A stretch of DNA of 8,052 bases from a bacterium. Lineage in GTDB: Bacteria > Verrucomicrobiota > Verrucomicrobiae > Limisphaerales > J093. Position numbers and translations under genes: made by a program. Every line of letters begins with the position of its first letter. Within the stretch, counting starts at the first letter, position 1. Below are positions 1 to 6,443 of this stretch, one piece after another. The DNA lies in NCBI GenBank assembly GCA_021839785.1, contig JAKCAB010000678.1:1-8052 (forward strand), read 5' to 3'. Below the pieces are notes generated by a model. It was not told the origin of the DNA and searched no databases. It was given only the letters and a program-made list of their open reading frames with translations.

Positions 1-120
1 GCCGCGGGCAAGACGCTCACGATCCACGTCCCGCCGCTGAATCCCGACCAGGCGCCCTGCCGGTACGCTTACACGTTCAAGATTTCGGGCGCCAAGCTCG
101 TCGGCGCGGGCGGTTCGTAA
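1..120 (+). CDS. C-terminal end of an unidentified protein (5' end outside window)
   Basis: The first reading frame is open from the left edge to a TAA at 118-120 and encodes the last 39 residues of a protein. The piece has alternating hydrophobic and polar residues (TLTIHVPPL, then YTFKISGAKLVG) and ends in a small Gly-rich tail, which suggests a beta-strand-rich, possibly secreted C-terminus. One Cys lies near the middle. I do not recognise the family, and too little is present to assign a function. It converges on the transketolase gene, with 132 bases between the stop codons. That it is coding is inferred from the open frame, plausible composition and the hairpins just after the stop. A chance open frame of 40 codons in GC-rich DNA cannot be excluded. 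Confidence 0.55.
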   Translation, partial: AAGKTLTIHVPPLNPDQAPCRYAYTFKISGAKLVGAGGS

Positions 121-160
121 CCTCCGGCCAGCCTATCGCGACAAAAGGACCGCGCGCCTG

Positions 161-186
161 GCGGCAACCCGTTCCGGGGTCGCCGC
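161..186. terminator. GC-rich hairpin in convergent spacer, possible terminator
   Basis: Bases 161-170 pair with 177-186 around a six-base loop (GTTCCG). The stem has ten positions with one A-C mismatch. It sits 40 bases after the stop of the left-edge gene and before the 3' end of the transketolase gene. No T-tract follows on either strand, so it is not a canonical intrinsic terminator. Termination is inferred from position and stability only. Confidence 0.4.
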
Positions 187-204
187 GGGGCGCGACGCGA
201 AGCC

Positions 205-235
205 CGGCCGGCGAAGCGCCTTGAGCCGCCGGCCG
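205..235. terminator. Second GC-rich hairpin, possible terminator of the transketolase gene
   Basis: Bases 205-213 (CGGCCGGCG) are perfectly complementary to 227-235, leaving a 13-base loop. On the - strand it lies just beyond the transketolase stop codon at 253-255. There is no run of T residues. With the hairpin at 161-186 it could form a bidirectional termination region between two convergent genes. Short complementary GC-rich stretches also arise by chance in such DNA. Confidence 0.4.
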
Positions 236-252
236 AGAGCTGGGCGCGGAGA

Positions 253-2319
253 TCAACTAAGCAACCGCTTCGCGGCTTCGATCAACTTCACCGTCGTGAG
301 ACCGTGCTTTTCGTACAGGTGCTCGGCCAGGTAGGCCGACTGGCCGAACTCGCCTTGAATCGCGAGCGAAACGATCCGGTGTGCGATGCCACCGCGGGCC
401 AGCGCATGAGAAAGCTGCGCGCCCATGCCCCCGATGACCTGGTGGTCCTCGATGGTGACCAGCCGGCCGCCGCAATCCTTGACCGCCGTGCCGATGGTGT
501 CCAAGTCCGGCCGGTTGGGGAACGGGTTGTTGATGACCGTGGCCCTGATGCCTTGGGCGGCCAGCGCCTGACCGGCTTCGATGACCTTGCCGGTCAAGGT
601 GCCGCAGCCCACCAGCGCCACGTCGGTGCCTTCGGCCAGCACCTGCGCCCTGCCCCACTGGTATTTGGCGTCCGGCAGCCAATGCAGCGGGTAGCTTTCG
701 CGCCCCAGGAAAAACACCGCGCTTTCGCCGTGTTCGCCACGCTGGCGGGCGTCGCCGAGGCGCTTGATTGCCTCGAACATCAGCACTTCGGCCTCGTCGG
801 CGCAGGACGGCATCACCACGACGGTGTGCGGAATGGCGCTCACCGCGGCGAGGTAAGTCGTGGCCTGGTGCGACGCGCCGTCGGCCGCGTCCTGCAGGCC
901 GACGTGCGAGAAGACCGCGATCACCGGCGCCTGCGACAACGCGGCCATCGTCAGCGGCAGGTTGCCTTTGGTGATACCAAACTGGGCGAAGGTATCCACG
1001 ATGGGGATGAAGCCCAGCTTGGACAGGCCGGCGCCGGTGCTGACCATGTTCGCCTCGGCCACGCCCACTTCGATGAACCGGGCGGGGAAGCTCTTCTGGA
1101 ACGTGCTCATGCCGGTCGAACCCTGGACGTCGGCCGAAACCGAGAATACCGGGTAGCCGGCCTGGGCGGCGCGGATGGCGCCTTTGGCCAGACCGCTCTG
1201 AACCTTGTCCTTTTTGACGGCGGGGGTGGCCGCCGGCGCGGTCGCCGCCTTCGCCTTCTTCGCGGCCTCGCGCGCTTCCCAGTCGGCGCGGAGCGCCCTG
1301 GCCCAGTCAAGCAACTCAGCCGGCGGGGTGCCTCCCCAGATTTCGCTGATGAACTCGACGATCTTTTCGCCGTTGCTCAGCGGGAATCCGTGGCCGCCGG
1401 AGGCGCTCTCCATCGTGGCTTTGACGCCGTAACCCTTGATGGTTTTGCAGAGCAGGCAGAGCGGCTGCCGGGCGTTGGACTGCACCGTGGCGACCGCTTT
1501 CTCCAACGCGCGATAAACGGCCTGGAGATCGTGCCCGTTTTTCACGTCGATGACCTGCCAACCGAGCGCGCCGAGCGCGGCGAAGGTCGGCAACATGCTG
1601 AACGCGTCCTTGGTGATGCGGCCGGAGAGCTTGGTGTCGTTGTCCGAGAGCACCAGCACGAACGGGTTCAAACGACCTTTGGCGGCCAAGCCGGGAATCG
1701 CGGCGAACGCTTCCTTGGCCTCGCCTTCCATCGACGCGCCGTCGGAAACCACGGCGATGGTCACGCGATCGTTGCCCGCCACCCGGTCCGCCAGCGCCAG
1801 GCCCTGCGCCTGCGGCAACGCGGAACCGAGCGGGCCGTTGCTCAGCAGCACGCCTTCGGGGTTCAGGTGCGATTCGCCGTGGCCGGTGAGCTTGCTTTGC
1901 AGGCTGCGAAAGCCCTTGAGCGCTTCGAAGGTGAGGCCGTCGAAACCATACAGCGCCCGCAACGCGTAGATGCCGTTTTCGGTGTGGCCGGCGTCGTTGA
2001 CGTAATTGAACGCCTCGTACCATTCGCGTCCCGGCGTGGCGAACATGAGGCCATGAATGGCGGCGTTGATCTCCGCGAAGGCCGCCGGACCGCCCCAGTG
2101 GCACGCCGCCCCGCCGTTCACGGCGTGCACGTTCATCAAGGCCACCAACGCGCGCGTGGCCCGGGGATCGGCGAGCACGACCTCGGCGCCGGCCAGGTTC
2201 TGGATCGTGCTGGCGTACTTGGGCTGCTGGCGGGGCGTTTTGGCCAGCCTGGACTTGAGTTTGAGCGGTGTCAGCGGCGGTGCCTCGACCGGTTTGATCA
2301 CGGATTTGTCTTCAGCCAT
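253..2319 (-). CDS. tkt: Transketolase, single-chain, thiamine-diphosphate dependent
   Basis: Transfers two-carbon ketol units between sugar phosphates in the cytoplasmic non-oxidative pentose phosphate pathway, using thiamine diphosphate and a divalent metal. At 688 residues it is near the usual family length and contains both pyrophosphate- and pyrimidine-binding halves. Visible matches to transketolase sites are H74 (CHWGGP), H112 (AGH), H147 (TGHGE), the NGPLG stretch at 161-165, the metal-site aspartate D193 (SDG in place of the usual GDG), N227 (SDND), H310, the catalytic glutamate E422 (VAEANM) and H484 (DGASHQ). TIEDH at 622-626 belongs to the C-terminal domain. A Lys/Ala/Pro-rich linker at about 350-372 joins the halves, and about 40 extra residues precede the first domain. 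The ATG at 2319 has only a distant GAGGA (15 bases upstream). The C-terminal half also resembles DXS and split transketolases, so the exact substrate set is inferred. Confidence 0.93.
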   Translation of the reverse strand: MAEDKSVIKPVEAPPLTPLKLKSRLAKTPRQQPKYASTIQNLAGAEVVLADPRATRALVALMNVHAVNGGAACHWGGPAAFAEINAAIHGLMFATPGREWYEAFNYVNDAGHTENGIYALRALYGFDGLTFEALKGFRSLQSKLTGHGESHLNPEGVLLSNGPLGSALPQAQGLALADRVAGNDRVTIAVVSDGASMEGEAKEAFAAIPGLAAKGRLNPFVLVLSDNDTKLSGRITKDAFSMLPTFAALGALGWQVIDVKNGHDLQAVYRALEKAVATVQSNARQPLCLLCKTIKGYGVKATMESASGGHGFPLSNGEKIVEFISEIWGGTPPAELLDWARALRADWEAREAAKKAKAATAPAATPAVKKDKVQSGLAKGAIRAAQAGYPVFSVSADVQGSTGMSTFQKSFPARFIEVGVAEANMVSTGAGLSKLGFIPIVDTFAQFGITKGNLPLTMAALSQAPVIAVFSHVGLQDAADGASHQATTYLAAVSAIPHTVVVMPSCADEAEVLMFEAIKRLGDARQRGEHGESAVFFLGRESYPLHWLPDAKYQWGRAQVLAEGTDVALVGCGTLTGKVIEAGQALAAQGIRATVINNPFPNRPDLDTIGTAVKDCGGRLVTIEDHQVIGGMGAQLSHALARGGIAHRIVSLAIQGEFGQSAYLAEHLYEKHGLTTVKLIEAAKRLLS

Positions 2320-2355
2320 AGCGCGTTCGATTCGTCCTCGTGAAACGGAACGACG

Positions 2356-2383
2356 ATTCTACCGGCCATCGGAAGGATGAAAA
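2356..2383 (-). promoter_or_regulatory. Weak candidate promoter for the transketolase gene
   Basis: Read on the - strand, TTTTCA (2383-2378) and TAGAAT (2361-2356) are separated by 16 bases. The -10-like box matches five of six consensus positions, but the -35-like box is weak. It lies 37 bases upstream of the ATG at 2319, in the 122-base divergent spacer 2320-2441, where nothing else stands out. This is a consensus match by eye. Confidence 0.25.
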
Positions 2384-2441
2384 GGCCGAACTGCCGCGCG
2401 CAAAGGCGGGCATTGCCAAGGCGGGAGGCTTCGGGTAGCAG

Positions 2442-2864
2442 GTGGCCATGATCTGCACAAAACCTCGCCTCGGACGGGTGCGTCTCGGTTTCGGGCTGGC
2501 CCTGGCGGTGAACCTCGCCGCGCTGGCCGCACAAGCGCAGGAGAACTGGCCGCAGTTCCGCGGTCCAGGCGCGCGAGGCGTCGGGGAATCGCCACGCCTA
2601 CCCGTCGTGTGGAGCGCCGGAACCAATGTCGCCTGGCGCAGCGCGGTGCCCGGCCGCGGCTGGTCCTCGCCGATCGTCTGGGGCGATCGCGTGTTTTGTT
2701 CGAGCGAGGACAGCGACACTTACGTTTTCGCGGCGGGCGATGCCTTCAAGCTGGAGCGCGTGAATTCGCTCGGTGAAATGTGCATGGCCCCGCCGGCCTT
2801 GGCGCGCGACAGCATCGTGATCCGCACCTTGTCGCACCTGTACCGGATCAAGGAACAGCCGTGA
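2442..2864 (+). CDS. Secreted PQQ-like beta-propeller protein, internally deleted remnant
   Basis: This 140-residue product has a signal peptide (basic KPRLGRVR, hydrophobic stretch about 15-30, likely cleavage after AQA at 30-32). It then has the typical opening of secreted PQQ-like (PF13360-type) propellers: ENWPQFRGPGARG at 34-46, NVAWR, and GRGWSSPIVWGDRVF at 71-85. Immediately afterwards comes what in full-length relatives is the final blade: SSEDSDTYVF (87-96), then NSLGEMCMAPPAL (108-120) and a closing HLYRI. Full-length members usually have about 400 residues or more, so most middle blades are absent although the frame is intact. It could be a decayed gene, a recombination product between blades, an assembly collapse or a shortened functional protein. 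A complete propeller cannot form from this. Possible starts are GTG at 2442 (GGGAGG 13 bases upstream) and ATG at 2448. The stop overlaps the next gene's start. Confidence 0.75.
   Translation: MAMICTKPRLGRVRLGFGLALAVNLAALAAQAQENWPQFRGPGARGVGESPRLPVVWSAGTNVAWRSAVPGRGWSSPIVWGDRVFCSSEDSDTYVFAAGDAFKLERVNSLGEMCMAPPALARDSIVIRTLSHLYRIKEQP
2850..2854 (+). promoter_or_regulatory. Ribosome-binding site fixing the GTG start of the membrane protein
   Basis: AAGGA lies six bases before the GTG at 2861-2863. The frame is open further upstream to 2780, but that extension overlaps the propeller gene and lacks a comparable site. This site and the start/stop overlap therefore decide the start codon. Confidence 0.65.
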
Positions 2865-4378
2865 ACTCGAAGCCCGCTTTAGACGCGACCGCTGCGAAGG
2901 CAGGCTCGCGGTCCGACCTGGCGTGGTGGCAACCAGTCCTGTTCGGCGCACTGGCCGGAGGTCTCGGCTGGGGCATCCGTGGCCAGTACGGCCACGAAAC
3001 CGGCGCCATGATCGCCGGGTCGCTGGTCGCGCTGGTGCTGGCCCTCCTGTTTTGCCGCGACGCGCCTTCGTTGCCGGTGGCGCGGGCCGTTGCGTGGGCG
3101 ACGGTGGCCATCGGGTTCGGCGGGTCGATGACTTACGGCCAGACCGTGGGACTGACTCACGATCCGGCGCTGGTCGGTCACTGGGACGCGTTGTGGTGGG
3201 GACTGCTCGGCCTCGCGCTGAAAGGCGGCCTTTGGATCGGGTTCGCGGGCGCTTTTCTGGGCATGGGGTTGGGCGGCGTGCGTTACCGGGCGGGCGAGTT
3301 GCTGGTGCTCATGCTGGCGTTGCTGGCGCTCTTTTTCCTGGGATGCCGCTGGCTGAATCAACCCTTCGATCCCGCCCACCGTATCCTGCCGCAGATATAC
3401 TTTTCGGCCGACTGGCGCTGGTTGCCCGAAGCTGCGCTCAAGCCGCGACCCGAGGTGTGGGGCGGCATGCTCGCCGCGTTGATCGGCGTCGTGGCTTACG
3501 CGGGCGGGTATCGCCGCGACCGCCTGGCGCTGAATCTCGCCCTTTGGGCCGTGCTCGGCGGCGCGATCGGTTTCCCGCTCGGCCAAACCTTGCAAGCCTT
3601 CCATGCGTGGAACCTGGATCTCTTTCAAAGCGGCACGCTGGCACGCATCGACTCCTGCCTGAACTGGTGGAACTTCATGGAGACGACCTTCGGCGCGGTC
3701 ATGGGCGGCACGCTCGGCTGGGGGCTTTGGCTCAACCGCCACCGCCTCGCGGTCGCCCAGAATACTGCCCCGGTGACTCTGGCGGCGCCTCTCGAGTGGG
3801 CGCTGGCGGTGGTCTATGTGGGCCTGCTGGTTGGAAGCGAATTCGTGGAATTGCCGGCGTTGAGCGTGTTCGCGGACGTGGGCCTTTTGGCGGGACTAAT
3901 CCCGGTGGTGGCGATCGCCGGCGGGCGCTGGTGGCCGTATCTGTTGACCCTGCCGATCACGCTCCTGCCGATCGCCGGCAAGACGGTCAGGCAACTCGTT
4001 TACGAGGAGAAGGCGATCGGGTTCGCGGCCGGTTGGGTGGTGTACGCGATCGTGCCGGTGGCGGTGGCGGTTGTGCTGGCCGTGGTGCTCGCCCGGCGCG
4101 CGAATTCGGGCGAAAGCGCCCGCCGGTTCACGCGCAGCAGCCTGCTCCTGGCGACCTGGCTGTACTTTGCGCTGAACTTCGGTTTCTTCCGCTATCCGTG
4201 GCCGTGGGCGACGTGGACGCGGCGGACGCCGAACGCAATCGTCTTCACCGTCTGCGCTCTCGGCCTGTCGTGGGCCGCCTGGAAATTCGGGCGCGCGGGC
4301 GCGCGGCGGGCCGCCGGGGCGAGCGGGAGTTTATCGGGAGTTGGCGAATCGCCGGCGACGGCACCGGCCACAAGCTGA
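2861..4378 (+). CDS. Polytopic inner-membrane protein of unknown function
   Basis: The 505-residue product is strongly hydrophobic, with roughly 12-13 membrane-spanning segments, for example near 47-65, 145-161, 199-215, 222-241, 272-291, 311-327, 338-353, 387-411, 427-443 and 458-475. A short charged N-terminus precedes a Gly-rich segment with the motif WGIRGQYGHETGAM (37-50), which places Arg, His and Glu in or beside the membrane. WW followed by FGA, GG and LGWG occurs at 22-38 and again at 269-288, hinting at an internal duplication; a third WW plus Gly-rich stretch lies at 112-139. The last 25 or so residues are a low-complexity tail. I do not recognise a named family. It may be a transporter or membrane enzyme, but no catalytic signature is visible. 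GTG is chosen because it overlaps the previous stop and has a well-spaced AAGGA. It probably shares a transcript with the propeller remnant. Confidence 0.85.
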   Translation: MNSKPALDATAAKAGSRSDLAWWQPVLFGALAGGLGWGIRGQYGHETGAMIAGSLVALVLALLFCRDAPSLPVARAVAWATVAIGFGGSMTYGQTVGLTHDPALVGHWDALWWGLLGLALKGGLWIGFAGAFLGMGLGGVRYRAGELLVLMLALLALFFLGCRWLNQPFDPAHRILPQIYFSADWRWLPEAALKPRPEVWGGMLAALIGVVAYAGGYRRDRLALNLALWAVLGGAIGFPLGQTLQAFHAWNLDLFQSGTLARIDSCLNWWNFMETTFGAVMGGTLGWGLWLNRHRLAVAQNTAPVTLAAPLEWALAVVYVGLLVGSEFVELPALSVFADVGLLAGLIPVVAIAGGRWWPYLLTLPITLLPIAGKTVRQLVYEEKAIGFAAGWVVYAIVPVAVAVVLAVVLARRANSGESARRFTRSSLLLATWLYFALNFGFFRYPWPWATWTRRTPNAIVFTVCALGLSWAAWKFGRAGARRAAGASGSLSGVGESPATAPATS

Positions 4379-4407
4379 GAGTCAAATCAGCGAGCGCGTC
4401 GCAAACT

Positions 4408-4989
4408 TCAGCCGCACGCGCCCGCCACAGTCGGGTGGGCGTCAGCGATCCACACGAGCGTGCCCACCGGCAGACGGTCGTACAACGGCAGCAGGCTGCT
4501 CGCGGCCAGGTGCACGCAACCGCGCGAGGCCGGGCGCCCCAGCGTGAGTTCATCGCCGACGCCATGCACGTAGATGTAACGCCGGAAGGAATCCACCTGC
4601 CCGCCGCGGTTGCGGCCAGGCTCGAGGCCGTCGAGCCAGAGGATGCGATGGGCGATCGCGGCCTCCGGCATGCCCTGCCAGGTCAACCCCACCGGTCGCC
4701 GGCCGCGAAAGACTGTGCCGAGCGGCCAGCCGCCGCCGATTTTTTGCGCGACGCGGTGCAGGCCCAGCGGCGTGCAATTCGAGCCGGCGCGCGAGCCGAG
4801 GCCAAAGCGCGAGGTGGAAATCACGTACCGCCGACGAAGCCGGTAAGCCGGTGGCCTTGAAGCCGGCGAACGTTCGAGCCAGTCCGCGCGTTGTCCGGCC
4901 ACCCAGACGAGCAGCAGGTGCGGCGTCAGTTTCACGCCCAGCCGGCGGCAGGTTGACGCGAGCGAACGGGGCAGCGGGACGGGCGACAT
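4408..4989 (-). CDS. L,D-transpeptidase, YkuD/ErfK family
   Basis: Enzymes of this family form or edit peptidoglycan cross-links (3-3 links or protein attachment) through an active-site cysteine, normally outside the cytoplasmic membrane. In this 193-residue protein the YkuD fold appears to fill about 24-182. It includes STSRFGLGSRAGS (58-70) followed by TPLG, the catalytic-side YVHGVG (140-145) and the signature SRGCVH (155-160) with nucleophile C158. No convincing signal peptide or transmembrane anchor is visible before the domain, which is unusual for a periplasmic enzyme. The true start may lie elsewhere, or export may be non-classical. Start ATG 4989 lies 18 bases after the argA stop on the same strand without a recognisable ribosome-binding site, suggesting co-transcription and perhaps translational coupling. 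Only 29 bases separate its stop from that of the converging membrane-protein gene. Confidence 0.88.
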   Translation of the reverse strand: MSPVPLPRSLASTCRRLGVKLTPHLLLVWVAGQRADWLERSPASRPPAYRLRRRYVISTSRFGLGSRAGSNCTPLGLHRVAQKIGGGWPLGTVFRGRRPVGLTWQGMPEAAIAHRILWLDGLEPGRNRGGQVDSFRRYIYVHGVGDELTLGRPASRGCVHLAASSLLPLYDRLPVGTLVWIADAHPTVAGACG

Positions 4990-5007
4990 GGCGCGCGGGC
5001 CGCGAGC

Positions 5008-6318
5008 TTACTTGAGGCGCTTGATCAGGATTTTCGAGCGGCGCCCGCCCTGCTCGTATTTTTCGCGCCGCGCAGGCGGCAGGTCTTCGACGGTGCCTTC
5101 GACAAAACCGCCTTTGGACTGGAAATAGGTGAACGCCTGCGTGGACAGCGCCAGCAATTCCTTCAGCCCGAGCTCCCGCGCCTTGTTTTCCGTGAACTGG
5201 AGCAGCTTGCGGCCGATGCCTTGGTTTTCGTGGGAATTTCTCACGTACAGGCAGGCCAACTCGCCCTTGCCAAGTTCCTGGTGGACGTGCAAGGCCACGC
5301 AGCCCACCGGGTTTTTGTCGATCTCGAAGAGGTAATAGTCGCCCAACGACTTCTCGACGCTGGCGCGGGTGCGCCGGACGAGCTCTTCGCTTTCGACGGA
5401 GGGCTGGATCAGTTTCAGGATGCTGGGGATGTCCTTCTTCAAGGCGCGGCGCACCTGCTGGTATTCGTTGGCATAAATGAGCGTGCCGACGCCTTCGTTG
5501 GAGAACACTTCGGTAAGCAGCGCTTCATCCATCCGACCGTTGAGGATGTGCACCCGCTGCACTCCCGCCTGGCAGGCGGCGGCGGCGTGCTGGGCCTTGG
5601 ACAGAGATTCGGTGGCGAATTCCGCCCGGTTTTCCGCAAGGAGTCTGGCCAGGTCGCTCGCCAGCATTTGGCGAAACAGATGGCCCTGTCGCGTCAAGCC
5701 ATCGTAGGTCGTGACGAAAATCACCTTCATCGCCTTGAGCGCGGTCGCCAGGGCCACGGCCACGCCGTCCGAATTGACCCGGTAAGTGTGGCCTTCGCCG
5801 TCGAATCCCAGCGGCGGAATGACCGGGATGATGCCGTCCTGCAGCAAAGCCTGGAGCAAATCCACGTCCACGCGCTCGACCTTGCCGGTGAAGAGATGGT
5901 CCACGCCACCGAGGATGCCCATCGGGTGCGCCACGATCGCGTTCGGGCAGGCGGCGCGGAGATCGAGCGTGGCGAGGCCTTCGAGGATTTCGTGGGTGAG
6001 GCGGTTCGCGGCGTTGAGGGCCAGTTGCAGGGTGGCGGCGTCCGTCACGCCCGCGCCGTCCAGGTCGGAGGGCGCCACGTGCTGTTGGTCGGCCAGGTTT
6101 TTGATCTGGGCGGAGGCGCCATGGGCCAGCACCACGCGGATGCTCAGCGAGCGCAGCACCGCGACATCCATGAGGATGTTCGCGAAGTTTTCGTCGGTGA
6201 CGATCGCGCCATCCACGCTGATGACGAACGTCTTTTCGCGGAAGCGGGGGATGTATTGCAGGATGCCCCGCAGATCGGTCGGTTTCACCTCGTTTGCGTC
6301 GGTTGTTGACGCCGGCAA
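5008..6318 (-). CDS. argA: N-acetylglutamate synthase (amino-acid N-acetyltransferase)
   Basis: Catalyses acetyl-CoA + L-glutamate to N-acetylglutamate, the first step of arginine biosynthesis, in the cytoplasm. The 436 residues match the classical two-domain ArgA (E. coli 443). An amino-acid-kinase-like domain covers about 28-290 (KTFVISVDGAIV, RVVLAHGAS at 61-69, GVTDAATLQLA at 90-100, YRVNSDGVAVALA). A GNAT domain covers about 293-436, with the acetyl-CoA loop QGIGRK at 366-371 and a terminal RSKILI. LIQPSVESEELVRRTR resembles the equivalent E. coli linker. In this family the kinase-like domain usually carries feedback inhibition by arginine. The start is uncertain: the longest frame begins with TTG at 6318, directly preceded by an in-frame TGA and without a ribosome-binding site. 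GTG at residue 11 would give an N-terminus close to E. coli's. It probably forms an operon with the downstream L,D-transpeptidase. Confidence 0.95.
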   Translation of the reverse strand: MPASTTDANEVKPTDLRGILQYIPRFREKTFVISVDGAIVTDENFANILMDVAVLRSLSIRVVLAHGASAQIKNLADQQHVAPSDLDGAGVTDAATLQLALNAANRLTHEILEGLATLDLRAACPNAIVAHPMGILGGVDHLFTGKVERVDVDLLQALLQDGIIPVIPPLGFDGEGHTYRVNSDGVAVALATALKAMKVIFVTTYDGLTRQGHLFRQMLASDLARLLAENRAEFATESLSKAQHAAAACQAGVQRVHILNGRMDEALLTEVFSNEGVGTLIYANEYQQVRRALKKDIPSILKLIQPSVESEELVRRTRASVEKSLGDYYLFEIDKNPVGCVALHVHQELGKGELACLYVRNSHENQGIGRKLLQFTENKARELGLKELLALSTQAFTYFQSKGGFVEGTVEDLPPARREKYEQGGRRSKILIKRLK

Positions 6319-6373
6319 TCAGTACGGCGCGCGGCGGCGCTTGCAACGCTTTTCTTTCGGCGACGGCTCCGGC

Positions 6374-6387
6374 CATCGTCCGCCTCC
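6374..6387 (-). promoter_or_regulatory. Strong ribosome-binding site and ATG upstream of, but out of frame with, argA
   Basis: On the - strand GGAGG (6387-6383) is followed after six bases by ATG (6376-6374), an ideal spacing. This ATG is 58 bases upstream of the argA TTG, so it is in a different frame. Translation from it would run antiphase through argA, giving an Arg/Pro/His-rich sequence that looks non-coding. It may be the ancestral or true argA start separated by an indel, a leader ORF, or chance. Confidence 0.4.
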
Positions 6388-6402
6388 AGGCCCGAAAAGG
6401 TA

Positions 6403-6435
6403 TTGACATAACTAACGCCATCCATTACCTAGACT
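6403..6435 (+). promoter_or_regulatory. Candidate sigma-70 promoter for the large secreted protein
   Basis: A perfect TTGACA (6403-6408) lies in a locally AT-rich stretch (about 6395-6435). No good -10 box is found 17 bases downstream (TACCTA, 6426-6431). The best match, TAGACT at 6430-6435 (four of six), is 21 bases away, longer than usual. Transcription from it would begin within a few bases of the ATG at 6444, giving a very short or absent leader, consistent with the lack of a ribosome-binding site there. Confidence 0.5.
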
Positions 6436-6443
6436 GCCGTGCT

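Noticed and set aside
304..2343. Long + strand open frame (about 679 codons) opposite the transketolase gene
   Set aside because: It is the antisense of a confidently identified enzyme. Its translation is Arg/Gly/His/Val-rich with no recognisable domain, as expected for a shadow frame in GC-rich DNA.
2683..4659. Three copies of the palindrome GCGATCGC (2683-2690, 3911-3918, 4652-4659), resembling a dispersed octamer repeat
   Set aside because: All lie within coding sequence, and three in 8 kb of GC-rich DNA is weak evidence of enrichment. A genome-wide count would be needed.
2923..4860. Long + strand open frame (about 645 codons) across the membrane-protein and L,D-transpeptidase genes
   Set aside because: Its translation is Arg/Gly/Ala-rich and structureless. 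It overlaps two better-supported genes and has no plausible start signal.
5221..6309. + strand open frame (about 362 codons) opposite argA
   Set aside because: Antisense shadow of argA; the product has no recognisable features and has high His/Arg/Gly content.
5525..6421. - strand open frame (about 298 codons) overlapping argA in another frame
   Set aside because: The product is Arg/Pro/His-rich and structureless, so it is not a real protein as it stands. Only the GGAGG-ATG signal near its 5' end was kept as an observation about the argA start.
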